From positions 1 to 64,000 of the forward strand of contig NZ_JHVK01000005.1 of the NCBI RefSeq assembly GCF_000620105.1: 64,000 bases of DNA, given 5' to 3'. The notes under the pieces were generated by a model. It searched no databases. It saw only the letters and a program-made list of their open reading frames with translations, and was not told where the DNA came from. The stretch's first letter is position 1. The number at the start of each line of letters is the position of its first letter. Of this stretch, positions 7,039 through 17,000 are shown in pieces. The stretch comes from Microvirgula aerodenitrificans DSM 15089 (GTDB lineage Bacteria; Pseudomonadota; Gammaproteobacteria; Burkholderiales; Aquaspirillaceae). The position numbers and the translations under genes were made by a program.

Positions 7039-7998
7039 ATGTCCACTGCCGTCCCGGCCGACAACAAGAAACTCGGCTTTGCCAATGCCTTTATCGCCGC
7101 CACCCTGATGGGGTTCGTCGGCTTCTTCGCCCGCCATATCGATGCTCAGGGCGATTTCATCGCCTTTTCGCGCATGCTGTGCGGCGGCATCCTGTTCTTC
7201 GCCATCCTGGCCTGGAAGGGTCGGCTGTCCGAGCTGCGCAGCTACCGCATTTCGGCCGGCATGGTCGCCAGCGGTTTCTTCATGGGCAACTGCCTGTCGG
7301 CCTATATCGCGGCGACCCAGCTGACCTCAATCGCCAATGCGGTGTTCTTTATCTATATCGGGCCGATCATTTCCACCCTGCTGGCTGTGATTTTTCTCAA
7401 GGAAAGGATGAAATTCGCCACCTGGTTCGCAATGGCAGCCGTGTTTGCCGGCATGATGCTGATTGTGGGGCTGGTGTCGGTCGACGCCGGTGGCGTTCAC
7501 TTCGGCATGACGTTTTCCAGCAAGACCTTCGTCGGCGACATGCTGGCTCTGTATTCGGGCGTCGGCTATGGCCTGTTCCTGTTCTTTGGCCGCTTCCGCA
7601 CCGATGTTCCCGGCGAAACCCGCGCCTTCTGGAACTTCGTGTTCGCGCTGGCCGGCATCAGCATCCTGTTCCTGTTCACCCGCCCCGGCGTGGCGCAGAT
7701 GGCGACAAGCGACTGGCTGTGGTGGATCGGCATCGGCATTGTCTGCGGCTTCGGCGCGCTGGGCGCATGCACCATCGCCACCCGCCATCTCAAGGCGGCC
7801 GAGTTTGCCTGCGTGTCGTACTGGGAGTGCGTGGTTGCTGCCGTGTTCATCGGCTGGCTGGTGTATGGCGAGGTGCTGTCAGCGGTGCAGTTGCTGGGCG
7901 GGCTGCTGATCATTGCCGGCGGCACCGGCGAGATGGCCATCGGCCTGCTCGGCCGCGGTCTGAAGCGCAGGAAAGTACCGGAAACCCGACCGGTCTGA
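7039..7998 (+). CDS. EamA/DMT-family transporter
   Basis: 319 aa, about ten hydrophobic helices in two EamA halves, each starting with a pattern such as ANAFIAATLMGFVGFFAR and ending near IIAGGTGEMAIGL. CAGGAG precedes the ATG at 7039. Family members export amino acids or small metabolites. It stands downstream of the amidinotransferase terminator and 67 nt upstream of an MFS permease, so the two transporters may share a transcript. Substrate is unknown; export of a guanidino compound is only a suggestion from position. Confidence 0.85.
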   Translation: MSTAVPADNKKLGFANAFIAATLMGFVGFFARHIDAQGDFIAFSRMLCGGILFFAILAWKGRLSELRSYRISAGMVASGFFMGNCLSAYIAATQLTSIANAVFFIYIGPIISTLLAVIFLKERMKFATWFAMAAVFAGMMLIVGLVSVDAGGVHFGMTFSSKTFVGDMLALYSGVGYGLFLFFGRFRTDVPGETRAFWNFVFALAGISILFLFTRPGVAQMATSDWLWWIGIGIVCGFGALGACTIATRHLKAAEFACVSYWECVVAAVFIGWLVYGEVLSAVQLLGGLLIIAGGTGEMAIGLLGRGLKRRKVPETRPV

Positions 7999-8065
7999 CG
8001 CCAGACCCCGGTTCCCCGCTCCCGGCACGCGCACTGTGCCCCTCGACCCCGACGGGAAGAAAAAC

Positions 8066-9397
8066 ATGACCACCCTGACCGACAGACAGCCTCTCGCCCC
8101 CCACGCCAGCGATCCGCCCCGGGCCTTGCGCCGGGCAGCGACCGCCAGCTTTATCGGCAATTTCGTCGAATGGTTCGACTACGCGTCCTATGGCTATCTG
8201 GCCGCCATCATCGCCGTGGTGTTCTTCCCGGCCAGCGATGCCACTACCGGCCTGCTGGCCACCTTCGCCGTGTTTGCCCTGTCCTTTGTCATCCGCCCGC
8301 TGGGCGGTATTTTCTGGGGCCATCTCGGCGATCGCGTCGGCCGGCGCAGCGCGCTGTCGCTGTCCATCCTGCTGATGTCCGGCGCCACCTTCTGCATTGC
8401 CTTCCTGCCGTCCTACCAGCAGGTCGGCATGCTGGCGCCGCTGCTGTTGCTGCTGATCCGCCTGGTGCAGGGGTTTTCCGCCTCGGGCGAGTACGCAGGC
8501 GCCGCCGCCTTCCTGACCGAGTATGCGCCGGAAGGCCGGCGTGGCCTGTATGCCAGCATCGTGCCGGCCAGCACCGCGGCCGGGCTGCTGTTCGGCTCGC
8601 TGTTCGTGGTCATGCTGCATGCCTGGCTGACGACCGAGCAGCTGCACAGCTGGGGCTGGCGACTGCCGTTCCTGCTGGCCGCCCCGTTCGGTCTGGTCGG
8701 CCGCTATATCCGTCTGCACCTGGAGGACACGCCACAGTTCCGCAGCATGGCGCGCCAGATGGAACGCAAGGCCCCGGACAGCGCCATCCCGATCCGGGTG
8801 CTGCTGACCACCTACCGCAGCAAGGTGGTGATCGCTTTCGGTGTCACCTGCCTGAACGCGGTCGCGTTCTATCTGATCCTCAGCTACATGCCGACCTATC
8901 TGTCAGCAGAGCTCGGCGTGCCGGAAACCGAGTCGTTCATGGCATCGACGGTGTCGCTGACCGCCTATATCGGCTTTATCTTCCTGTCCGGCGCGCTGTC
9001 CGACCGGCTCGGGCGCAAGACCATGCTGATTGCCGCGTCACTGTGCTTCATCGTGCTGACCGTGCCGCTGTTCATGCTGCTCGACCATGCCGGCTTTCTG
9101 ACCCTGATCCTGATCCAGATCGTGTTTGGCGCGCTGCTGACGCTGAACGACGGCACGCTGGCCAGTTTCCTGTCGGAAATCTTTCCGACCCGGGTCCGCT
9201 ACAGCGGCTTTGCCTTCAGCTACAACATGGCCAATGCGCTGTTCGGCGGCACCGCGCCATTTATTGCCACCTGGCTGATCAGCGTCACCGGCAGCAAGCT
9301 GGCACCGGCCTGGTATCTGGTTCTGGCCTCGGTCGTCGCCCTGCTGGCGATGCGCTGCATCCACGAAACGGCGCACCGGCCGCTGGACGACCGCTGA
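8066..9397 (+). CDS. MFS transporter, metabolite:H+ symporter (KgtP/ShiA-like) family
   Basis: 443 aa with twelve predicted helices. The start of helix 1 (GNFVEWFDYASYGYLA) and the loop GDRVGRRSAL are signatures of the MHS group, which imports carboxylates, betaines or shikimate with protons. ATG 8066 follows GGGAAG; an upstream in-frame ATG at 8036 has no such site. It is convergent with the TetR gene, only 7 nt apart. Substrate not assignable. Confidence 0.87.
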   Translation: MTTLTDRQPLAPHASDPPRALRRAATASFIGNFVEWFDYASYGYLAAIIAVVFFPASDATTGLLATFAVFALSFVIRPLGGIFWGHLGDRVGRRSALSLSILLMSGATFCIAFLPSYQQVGMLAPLLLLLIRLVQGFSASGEYAGAAAFLTEYAPEGRRGLYASIVPASTAAGLLFGSLFVVMLHAWLTTEQLHSWGWRLPFLLAAPFGLVGRYIRLHLEDTPQFRSMARQMERKAPDSAIPIRVLLTTYRSKVVIAFGVTCLNAVAFYLILSYMPTYLSAELGVPETESFMASTVSLTAYIGFIFLSGALSDRLGRKTMLIAASLCFIVLTVPLFMLLDHAGFLTLILIQIVFGALLTLNDGTLASFLSEIFPTRVRYSGFAFSYNMANALFGGTAPFIATWLISVTGSKLAPAWYLVLASVVALLAMRCIHETAHRPLDDR

Positions 9398-9404
9398 GCT
9401 CGTC

Positions 9405-10007
9405 TCAGGCCGTTACCCGCGCCGCATCCAGCGCGGCCATGGCCGGGTCGATCATGGCCAGCAGCCGGGCCCGGCTCACGCCATCCCGGGCCTGCACCGA
9501 CAGGCCGTGCAGCAGGGTGGCGTAATAGTCACCCAGTGCGGCAACATCGACATCGGCCCGCAACTCGCCACCGTCCTTCGCTGCCTGCAGCCGGTCGATG
9601 ATCGAGCGGGTGCGCTGGCGCCGGTGTTCGGCCAGCCAGTCCAGAACCCCGTCGTTCTCCACCGTGCAGTTGGTCGCTGCCGACACCACCAGGCAACCAT
9701 GCGGATGGCCACGCCGGGTATAGATCGTCACTGCGTCGCGCAACAGGCGCTCGACCGCCGCCCGCGCCGAGTGCTCTCCGGCCAGCGCGCGGGTGGCGAA
9801 GCCGCCGTCCCCCGCCTCGTACAGCGCCACGGCCTCGCGGAACAACTGCTCCTTGCTGCCGAATGCCGCATAGATGCGGGCCGAAGCGATGCCCAGTGCG
9901 TCGACCAGACTCGCCATGGACGTGCCTTCATAGCCGCGTTCCCAGAACGCGGTCATCGCCCTTTTCAAGGCCAGATCCCGGTCGAATTCCCTTGGTCGTC
10001 CCGCCAT
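9405..10007 (-). CDS. TetR-family repressor
   Basis: 200 aa. The N-terminal HTH runs from AMTAFWERGYEGTSMASLVDALGIASARIYAAFGSKEQLF-type residues at about 15-55, and the C-terminal ligand domain resembles the TetR_C group of AcrR/YcnC-like proteins. GGAGA precedes the ATG at 10007. It is divergent from the isomerase operon across 116 nt that contains a perfect 24-bp palindrome, the evident operator. A Cys pair (HGCLVVSAATNC) is notable but its role is unknown. Confidence 0.9.
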   Translation of the reverse strand: MAGRPREFDRDLALKRAMTAFWERGYEGTSMASLVDALGIASARIYAAFGSKEQLFREAVALYEAGDGGFATRALAGEHSARAAVERLLRDAVTIYTRRGHPHGCLVVSAATNCTVENDGVLDWLAEHRRQRTRSIIDRLQAAKDGGELRADVDVAALGDYYATLLHGLSVQARDGVSRARLLAMIDPAMAALDAARVTA

Positions 10008-10083
10008 TGCTCTCCTGCCCGTCCATGCCGACTGGCGGAATTCTAACCCGGTCCGCACTTGACGCGAGCGGGAATCTCGCTCT

Positions 10084-10107
10084 ATTCTTTGTCGATCGAC
10101 AAAGAAT
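10084..10107. promoter_or_regulatory. Perfect 24-bp palindrome, TetR operator
   Basis: Half-site attctttgtcga is followed immediately by its exact reverse complement, centred at 10095/10096. It lies 17 nt before the isomerase start and 77 nt before the tetR start. Size and symmetry are those expected of a TetR-family dimer site, and binding here would block the isomerase operon directly. Confidence 0.85.
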
Positions 10108-10123
10108 TAGGACATGGAAAATC

Positions 10124-11179
10124 ATGCAGACCATTAAGGGCCCCAGCCTTCATCTCGCCCAGTTCAGCGACAGCACACCCCCCTTCGACAGCCTGGCCTC
10201 GATGGCCGGCTGGGCGGCACAGACCGGCTTCAAGGCCTTGCAGATCCCGGCCTGGGACGCACGCCTGTTTGATGTCAGAACCGCCGCGCACAGCCAGGGC
10301 TACTGCGACGAAATCAACGGCCTGCTGGCCGGGCACGGGCTGGTCATCAGCGAGCTGACCACCCACCTCCTCGGTCAGCTGGTGGCGGTACACCCGGCCT
10401 ACGATGCCCTGTGCGACAACTTCGCTCCGGCCGTGCTGCGCGGCAGGCCGCAGGCACGGACCGAGTGGGCACTGGAGCAACTGGCGCTGGCGGCCCGCGC
10501 TTCACGCCGGCTGGGCCTGACCGAGATGGGGACGTTCTCCGGCTCGTTTGCCTGGCCTTACCTGTTCCCGTTCCCGCAACGTCCGGACGGGCTGATCGAC
10601 GCCGCTTTCGACGAGCTGGCGCGACGCTGGCGCCCGATTCTCGATGCCTGCGACGAACAGGGAGTCAATCTGTGCTACGAAATCCACCCGGGCGAGGACC
10701 TGCACGACGGCACCACCTTCGAGCGCTTCCATGAGCGGGTCGGCCGGCATCCGCGCTGCCACATCCTGTTCGATCCGAGCCATTTCGTCCTGCAGCAACT
10801 CGACTATCTGGCTTTCCTGGATCGGTATCGCGACCACATCCGCATGTTTCACGTCAAGGATGCGGAGTTCAATCCCGATGGCCGGCAGGGCATCTATGGC
10901 GGTTACAGCAACTGGGTCGACCGCGCCGGCCGTTTCCGGTCGCTGGGAGATGGCCAGGTGGATTTCAGGGCGATCTTTTCCCGGCTGGCCCAGTACGACT
11001 ATCAGGGCTGGGCCACGCTGGAATGGGAGTGCTGCCTCAAGGACCAGGAGGATGGCGCGCGCGAAGGCGTCGCCTTCATCAACGACCACATCATCCGGGT
11101 GACCGACAAGGTGTTCGATGACTTCGCCGGTGCCGCCGTCGACCGGGCACAGATCCACGCCATGCTCGGCATTGCCTGA
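10124..11179 (+). CDS. Sugar phosphate isomerase/epimerase (xylose isomerase-like TIM barrel)
   Basis: 351 aa AP_endonuc_2 superfamily TIM barrel. Likely metal ligands are Glu in LTEMGTFSG, Glu in CYEIHPGEDL, the Asp/His in LFDPSHF, HVKDAEF and the final Glu in ATLEWECC. These set it with dehydratases and isomerases acting on sugars, inositols or keto acids. First gene of a probable three-gene operon with two hydrolases, under the 24-bp palindrome. The substrate is unknown; the partners suggest breakdown of an esterified or epoxidised compound. Confidence 0.85.
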   Translation: MQTIKGPSLHLAQFSDSTPPFDSLASMAGWAAQTGFKALQIPAWDARLFDVRTAAHSQGYCDEINGLLAGHGLVISELTTHLLGQLVAVHPAYDALCDNFAPAVLRGRPQARTEWALEQLALAARASRRLGLTEMGTFSGSFAWPYLFPFPQRPDGLIDAAFDELARRWRPILDACDEQGVNLCYEIHPGEDLHDGTTFERFHERVGRHPRCHILFDPSHFVLQQLDYLAFLDRYRDHIRMFHVKDAEFNPDGRQGIYGGYSNWVDRAGRFRSLGDGQVDFRAIFSRLAQYDYQGWATLEWECCLKDQEDGAREGVAFINDHIIRVTDKVFDDFAGAAVDRAQIHAMLGIA

Positions 11180-11218
11180 GCCCTTTTCGCCCCTTCCTTA
11201 TTTCCCGAGTCCATACCG

Positions 11219-12103
11219 ATGACAATCCGGAACGACAGACCGCATCCCGATACTTCTTCCTTCACCCACCGCTATGTACGCATCGACGGCCACCGCGTGC
11301 ACTGCGTCTGCGCCGGCCACGGCCGCCCGGTCCTGCTGATTCCCGGCTGGCCGCAGACCTGGTTCGCCTGGCGCCATGTCATGGCGGCACTCGCCGGCCA
11401 CGGTTTCATGGCCATTGCCGTCGACCCGCCCGGCACCGGCCATTCCGACCGGCCGCAAGACGGCTACGACACCGGCAGCATCGCCGCCACCCTGCACCGG
11501 GTCATGCAGACTCTTGGTCACGAGCGCTATCAGGTCGTCGGCCACGATGTCGGCATGTGGGTCGGCTACGCGCTGGCCAGCGACTTCCCGACGGTCGTGC
11601 AGCGACTGGCGGTCACTGAAGCCGTCATTCCCGGACTGGCAACGGCGCCGTCGATTTTCGTCCCGCCGGAGCAGAACGTCTTCCTGTGGCATTTCCTGTT
11701 CAACCAGCTGGCGGACCTGCCGGAAGCGCTGACTGGCGGGCGCGAGACGGCCTATCTGAGCTATGTGTTCGATACCTGGTCACATCACCGCGACCGGGTG
11801 GCAACCCGGGTATACATCGAGGCCTACTCGGCACCCGGCGGCCTGCGCGGCGGCTTTGCCTACTACCGGGCCATCCCGGAAACCATCCGCCAGAACCGGG
11901 TGCGCGCCGGGCGGAAGCTGGGGATGCCGGTACTGGCGATCGGCGCCGAGTTCGCCACCAATGACGCCCCACTGCTGACCCTGCGCGACCATGCGACGAA
12001 TCTGCGTGGCGCGATCATCCCGGATTGCGGCCATTTCATCATGGAGGAAGCCGATCAGGCGTTTATCGCCCACCTGCTGCCCTTCCTGGACGGAGGCCAC
12101 TGA
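11219..12103 (+). CDS. Alpha/beta hydrolase, epoxide hydrolase/dehalogenase type
   Basis: 294 aa. The nucleophile elbow is GHDVGM with Asp110 in place of Ser, and the general base is His272 (DCGHFIMEE). The oxyanion motif is IPGWPQTW, equivalent to HGxP. An Asp nucleophile marks epoxide hydrolases and haloalkane or fluoroacetate dehalogenases, which hydrolyse through an ester intermediate. It sits 39 nt after the isomerase and 2 nt before the next hydrolase, so it is co-transcribed. Which of the reactions it does cannot be settled from sequence. Confidence 0.85.
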   Translation: MTIRNDRPHPDTSSFTHRYVRIDGHRVHCVCAGHGRPVLLIPGWPQTWFAWRHVMAALAGHGFMAIAVDPPGTGHSDRPQDGYDTGSIAATLHRVMQTLGHERYQVVGHDVGMWVGYALASDFPTVVQRLAVTEAVIPGLATAPSIFVPPEQNVFLWHFLFNQLADLPEALTGGRETAYLSYVFDTWSHHRDRVATRVYIEAYSAPGGLRGGFAYYRAIPETIRQNRVRAGRKLGMPVLAIGAEFATNDAPLLTLRDHATNLRGAIIPDCGHFIMEEADQAFIAHLLPFLDGGH

Positions 12104-12105
12104 CC

Positions 12106-13041
12106 ATGCCGCTCGACACCCGAATGGCCGCATTCCTCGCCGATCGGCCGGCTGCATCCGCGCTGCCGCCACTGGCGGAAATCCGCAAGGCGTCCGACCT
12201 TGAGCTGGCCAGCCTGCAAGGACCGCCGGAAGCGGTCACCGACATCACGACCCTGGTGACGACCACGGCGGACGGGTATCCGCTGCGGGTGCGCATCTAC
12301 CGCCCGGCCACGCTGGACGAGCCGTCCGCACCGGCACCGGCCATCGTGTTTGCGCACGGCGGCGGCTGGTTCCAGTGCTCGCTGGCGCTGTATGACAATC
12401 CGTGCCGGGCACTGGCCAATGCGACCCGCTGCGTCGTGCTGTCCGTCGACTACCGGCTGGCCCCGGAGCACCCGTTTCCGCAGCCGCTCGAAGACGTCTA
12501 TCACGCCCTGGTCTGGGCGGCAGGTCATGCCGACACGCTGGGCATCGACCCGCACCGGCTGGCGGTGGGCGGAGACAGTGCCGGCGGCAACCTCGCTGCC
12601 GCCGCCGCCCTGCTCGCGCGCGATCGCGGCGGCCCGGCAATCGCCCACCAGTTACTGCTGTATCCGGCGCTGGATCACGCCATGAACACCGACTCGTACA
12701 CACGCCATGCCAGCGGTTACTACCTGACCCGCGACATCATGCAATTCTGCTGGTCCGTCTATCTGGAATCCGCAGCGGATGGCGCTTCGCCCTATGCATC
12801 CCCGCTGCAGACGCCCGATCTCGCGGGACTGCCGGCGGCAAGCATTCTGGTCTGCGAATACGACCCGCTGCGCGACGAGGGCATCGACTATGCGCGGCGT
12901 CTGCGCGAGGCGGGCGTCGAGGCCCGTGCCGAACAACTGGACGGCATGATCCACGCCTGCATCCACATGTCGGGCCTGACACCGGCGGCCAGGCGACTGT
13001 TCGAGCGCGCGGGCAGCCTGGTCGTGCAGGCGCTGGCATAG
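12106..13041 (+). CDS. Alpha/beta hydrolase fold-3 (HSL family) esterase
   Basis: 311 aa hormone-sensitive-lipase-type esterase. The oxyanion motif HGGGW starts at His84, GDSAGG carries Ser158, the acid is in CEYDPLRDEG and the base in MIHACIHM. The SVDYRLAPEHPFP stretch is diagnostic of the family. Its GGAGG lies inside the end of the preceding gene, two bases separate stop and start, and coupling is likely. Third and last gene of the TetR-controlled operon. Confidence 0.88.
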   Translation: MPLDTRMAAFLADRPAASALPPLAEIRKASDLELASLQGPPEAVTDITTLVTTTADGYPLRVRIYRPATLDEPSAPAPAIVFAHGGGWFQCSLALYDNPCRALANATRCVVLSVDYRLAPEHPFPQPLEDVYHALVWAAGHADTLGIDPHRLAVGGDSAGGNLAAAAALLARDRGGPAIAHQLLLYPALDHAMNTDSYTRHASGYYLTRDIMQFCWSVYLESAADGASPYASPLQTPDLAGLPAASILVCEYDPLRDEGIDYARRLREAGVEARAEQLDGMIHACIHMSGLTPAARRLFERAGSLVVQALA

Positions 13042-13067
13042 CCGGAGGCCACAGACCCGCCCTCCGG

Positions 13068-13466
13068 CTATGCCCGCTCCGCCGGCCATGCCGGCCAGCG
13101 GGGCAGATCGTCACCGGCCAGCCACGGCGGCGAATCGGCGGTCCAGATATGCTGCTGCGGCCGCAGGCCGGGATCGTCGTCGAGCGTCGCCACACGGACA
13201 ATGACATGCGCCTGGTGCGGACGTTCCGCTACCAGGTGCGAACCACACTGCGAACAGAAATACCGCCACTTGCCCGGAGAGGACTCGAAGCCCGACAGCA
13301 GGTCTTCGCCTTTCAGCCAGCGAAAATGCGAACGCATGACCCCCGCCGTGGTCGCAAAGGCCGCTGCGTGGGCCTTGCGGCAGGTCCGGCAATGACAATG
13401 CCCGATCGGCATGTCGATGCGGTCGATCTCGTATTCAATAGCCCCGCACAGACAGCTGCCCTTCAT
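13068..13466 (-). CDS. GFA/CENP-V family zinc protein
   Basis: 132 aa. Zinc-binding cysteines follow the family pattern: GSCLCGAI near the N-terminus, HCHCRTCRKAHAAAF, and FCSQCGSHL. Members were named after glutathione-dependent formaldehyde-activating enzyme, though most have no proven activity. Its start overlaps the stop of the OsmC gene by 4 nt, so the two form an operon. Confidence 0.87.
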   Translation of the reverse strand: MKGSCLCGAIEYEIDRIDMPIGHCHCRTCRKAHAAAFATTAGVMRSHFRWLKGEDLLSGFESSPGKWRYFCSQCGSHLVAERPHQAHVIVRVATLDDDPGLRPQQHIWTADSPPWLAGDDLPRWPAWPAERA

Positions 13467-13942
13467 GCATCACTCCGGTCGAACACCGGCTCGCAACGCA
13501 CCTCGCTGCGGACCGAGTTGGCGATATAGCACGCATCATGTGCCTGATGGTGCATCTGTTCGATCTGCTCTCGCGTCGGCAGCCGCTCACCGGAAAAGTG
13601 TACCTCCGGCCGCAGCGTGACCACCGTCATTGCCACCCGGCCATCCGCGTTCTGGCCCATGACGCCAACCGCCGCATCGAAGTAGCGGTCGACGCAGAAA
13701 CGTCGCCTGGCAGCAATGGACAGGAACCACAGCATGTGACAGCTGGACAGGGACGCGACAAAGGCTTCCTCCGGGTCGACCGCCGAGGCATCGGACATCG
13801 GCAGCGGCACGACATGCGGCGACGAGGAGCCGGCGACTTCCGCACCACCATCAAAACGCAGCACATGCCGGCGGCTGTAACGGTTGCCCAGAAAATCCTG
13901 CTCGTCGCGTTGCCAGAGTACTTCTGCACCGTATTCAGCCAT
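13463..13942 (-). CDS. OsmC-family protein
   Basis: 159 aa. The two redox cysteines of OsmC/Ohr proteins are recognisable in LSSCHMLW and in the second motif HDACYIANSVRS. The family reduces organic hydroperoxides with thiol partners. FLGNRYSRRHVLRFDGG and SDASAVDPEEAFVASL match the YhfA/OsmC-like branch. First gene of a two-gene operon with the GFA protein; both point to handling of toxic small electrophiles or peroxides. Confidence 0.87.
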   Translation of the reverse strand: MAEYGAEVLWQRDEQDFLGNRYSRRHVLRFDGGAEVAGSSSPHVVPLPMSDASAVDPEEAFVASLSSCHMLWFLSIAARRRFCVDRYFDAAVGVMGQNADGRVAMTVVTLRPEVHFSGERLPTREQIEQMHHQAHDACYIANSVRSEVRCEPVFDRSDA

Positions 13943-14032
13943 GTCGGTCCTTTCGGTTTTCGGGTATTGCCGGCGCCCTCACACCAGCTATAAGGCGTCG
14001 ATTCTGGACATGCCGGACACAGTCAGGCAAGC

Positions 14033-14069
14033 AAAAAGACCGCGCCGGGCAGCGAACCCGCTGCCCGGC
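14033..14069 (-). terminator. Terminator of the giant chitinase-domain gene
   Basis: Perfect 11-bp inverted repeat gccgggcagcg (14044-14054) and cgctgcccggc (14059-14069) with a 4-nt loop. On the minus strand it is followed by GCGGT and five T (14037-14033), 10 nt after the stop codon. Confidence 0.88.
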
Positions 14070-14079
14070 CGCCCTGGCC

Positions 14080-17000
14080 TTATCCCTTCAGCCACACGCC
14101 TTCCAGCACCACATCGAGCGGCGGGGTCGCCGCCTGGAAGGTCAGGCTGCTCAGGCTGCCATCCAGTTGCGGCGCGACGGCCTCGATCCGGGTCGGATTT
14201 TCCCGATCCAGATCCACAGGCAGCTGCAACTGCTGTCCCTGGTCGTCCGTCAGGGTCAGCGCAAACGCCCCGCTGCCGGTCAGCGTCAGCACGCCCCGCG
14301 GCGGCAGGCCGATATCCCTGGCCAGCGGGAATGTCCGCCCCTGTCCTGCCAGTTCCGTGGCGCTCAGGATCGTGATGCCGTCGTCGGCCACGTCCGGGTT
14401 CCATCCTGCACTCAGATCGACCCCGGCCAGCTGGACGCGCACGCTGGCCGACTGGGTCATCAACTGATCCAGGTCGAGCAGCAGGCGGTCCCGCAGCGAC
14501 GGCAGTTCGTCACTGGCCGGCCGCGGCCGTGCGGCAGCGGCGTCCACCAGCTGGCCGACCAGCTTCTGGGCATCGGCGGCGACGCGGGTGGAATAGGAGG
14601 CCAGCATGCCGAACGGCGGCGACAGCTCGACCTGGGCGCCCCTCTCCTGCATCGCCTGCGCGACCAGATAAGCATTGACCTGCTCGCTGTCCCACAGCAT
14701 GCCCAGCAGGCGTGCCATTTCGTCGGGATCGACCCCGGCCAGTCCCAGGAACAGGGCCAGCCGCGACAGGCTCTGGTCCAGCGCCAGCATTTCCTGCTGG
14801 CAGTCGATCGGGATGCGCCGGTTGTAGTAGCCGATCCAGCGCTGCTGGATCTCCCAGGCCGAATGCGCGAGGGCGACGAAGTTGTCGTTCCCGCTTTGCA
14901 GCAGGGCGGCGCCAATCAGCCGCCCGTCCTGCAGGCTCAGGCTGGCGACAGGGGTGACCGTGCCATCGACGTCCAGGTACAGCGTGCGCTGCTGTTCGTC
15001 ACCGTGAATCAGCAGCTTGCCGACACCCAGTGCATGCCCCAGTGTCAGCGTGCATTCGATCTTGCTTTGCCGCCAGCTGCCGGCCGGCGCGCTGAAGAAG
15101 GCGTGGAAATCGGCCAGATCCTGCTCCAGCCGTGCGGCCAGATCGGTCTCCACCGTTTCACTGGCAAGGTGCAGCAGGTTCAGGTCCGGATAGCGGTCGA
15201 ACATGGCCGGTATCATGAAGGCCGGATTGGTGAGCTGCGAGGTCGGGAAGTTGAACGTCTGGCCGTACTCGCGCACCACTACGTTCAGGCTGGCCTGCTG
15301 CAATGCCAGCGCAGCATCCAGTTGCTGGTCGATCAGCACACCAAAGAATGCGCTATCGCGCAGATCGCACAGGAACTGCCGCGATTTGGCAGCGGGTGCC
15401 TCGACCAGCTCCTGCACGCTGCGCAGCAGGCTCAGCGGGCTGTCAAGACTGGTCCCATACCATGATTGCAGCAGCAGATAGCGCCGGGCCAGTGGCAGGG
15501 CCAGCGCGGTCGAGCCCCAGACCTTGCTCGAACGGTCATAGGAGTCCGCCTTTTTCTTCGAGTAGTAGTACGCATAGCACTCGGAGAAGCGGTTGGTGGC
15601 GGCGTCGGTCACCGCCGCCATGACCGAGCCCGGACCGAAGCCGCTGAAGCACAGATCCGCCAGCGGCCGGTCTTCGCCACCGGCCAGCAGCTTGTGGCGG
15701 ATGCCGTTGTCCAGCCGGTCCCGCAAGTCCTGCAGCCGGACCGGATCTTTCTGCAACGGGACCAGCCCGCTGCGGGGGTTGATCTGCTCGTTTTCGGCAT
15801 TGCTGACGACGATGTCCACCAGGCGCAGATCGTTCAGCATTTCCACCGACATCATCGCCTGCAGGCTGGCCAGGTTGGCGCGCAACCCCTGATTGGCCAG
15901 GTCAATGCGCTGCGCCAGATCGTCATGGCTCCAGACGATGCTGGCCAGCGTCTGCTGGGTCGCGGCGCGCAGTTCGACCCGCGTGGTACGGAAGCCGCTG
16001 GCAATGGCGCTGCTCAGCTGCTCCAGGCTCCGGGTCATTTGCGCGGCGACATCGTCGATCTGGCGCTGCACCGCGTCGAAGCGCTCGTCCATCTGGACGC
16101 TCAGTGCCGACATCTGCCAGTTCAGGCTCTGCATCTGGTCCATGATCTGGTCGAAGCGCTTGTTCATCACCTCGTATACCTGGGTGATCTGCTTCGAGAT
16201 CGCCTTGGCCGCTTCCAGATACGGGTCGGGCTGCGGGAAGAAGATGTTCGACACCAGACCGAACAGGCTGGCAGCCGCGCCGATCAGGCCGAACACCCCG
16301 CCCATGGTGCTGGTTTTCATCATCTGCATGGCGGTGTTGACGGCCTGGGCCACCTCCACCACGGCAGCAACGGTGGCGAGCCCCTTGTCGACCCAGTCCA
16401 TCGCCTGGTTGAAGGCATCCTTGCTGTCGCCGTCGCTCATGAAGTGACCGACGATCTTGCGCGTGAATGACGACAAGCCCTGCATGCCGGCCACCACGCT
16501 GCGCATGGTGTCGATGCGGTCGTTCCACTGCCGCAGGGCGGCGCGACGCTCATTCCATATCCGGACCGACGGATCGTCGTCCACCTCGGTCGTGCGCTTG
16601 TCGATCAGGCCCTTCAGTGCCTTGCGCTGGGTGTCGATGGTGGCATTGCCGGCCTCGACCGTGCCCTGCGCCTCGGCGCGCTTCCGGTTCAGGTAAGCGA
16701 GCTTCTGCGGCTCGGTCAGGTCATCGCCTGTCCCCATGCTGCTGCCGTCGTAGACCTTGTCGAACGCCAGGCGAACCGATACCGAATTGTTGGGATCGTA
16801 GTGCAGATCGGTATCGAGGCGGTGCTGGGTATCCTGCACCGCCTTTTTCACCTGATCGAGCTTGCTCTGGGTCTCGGTGATCTGCCCGGTCAGCGGGTTC
16901 AGGCGCTCGACCGCCTCGCGGTTGCGCTCGCGCTTGTAATCGAATTTTTCGGTCGCCCGGCGGTTCTTCTCCCGCATCTGGTCGATCGACTGATTGGCGC

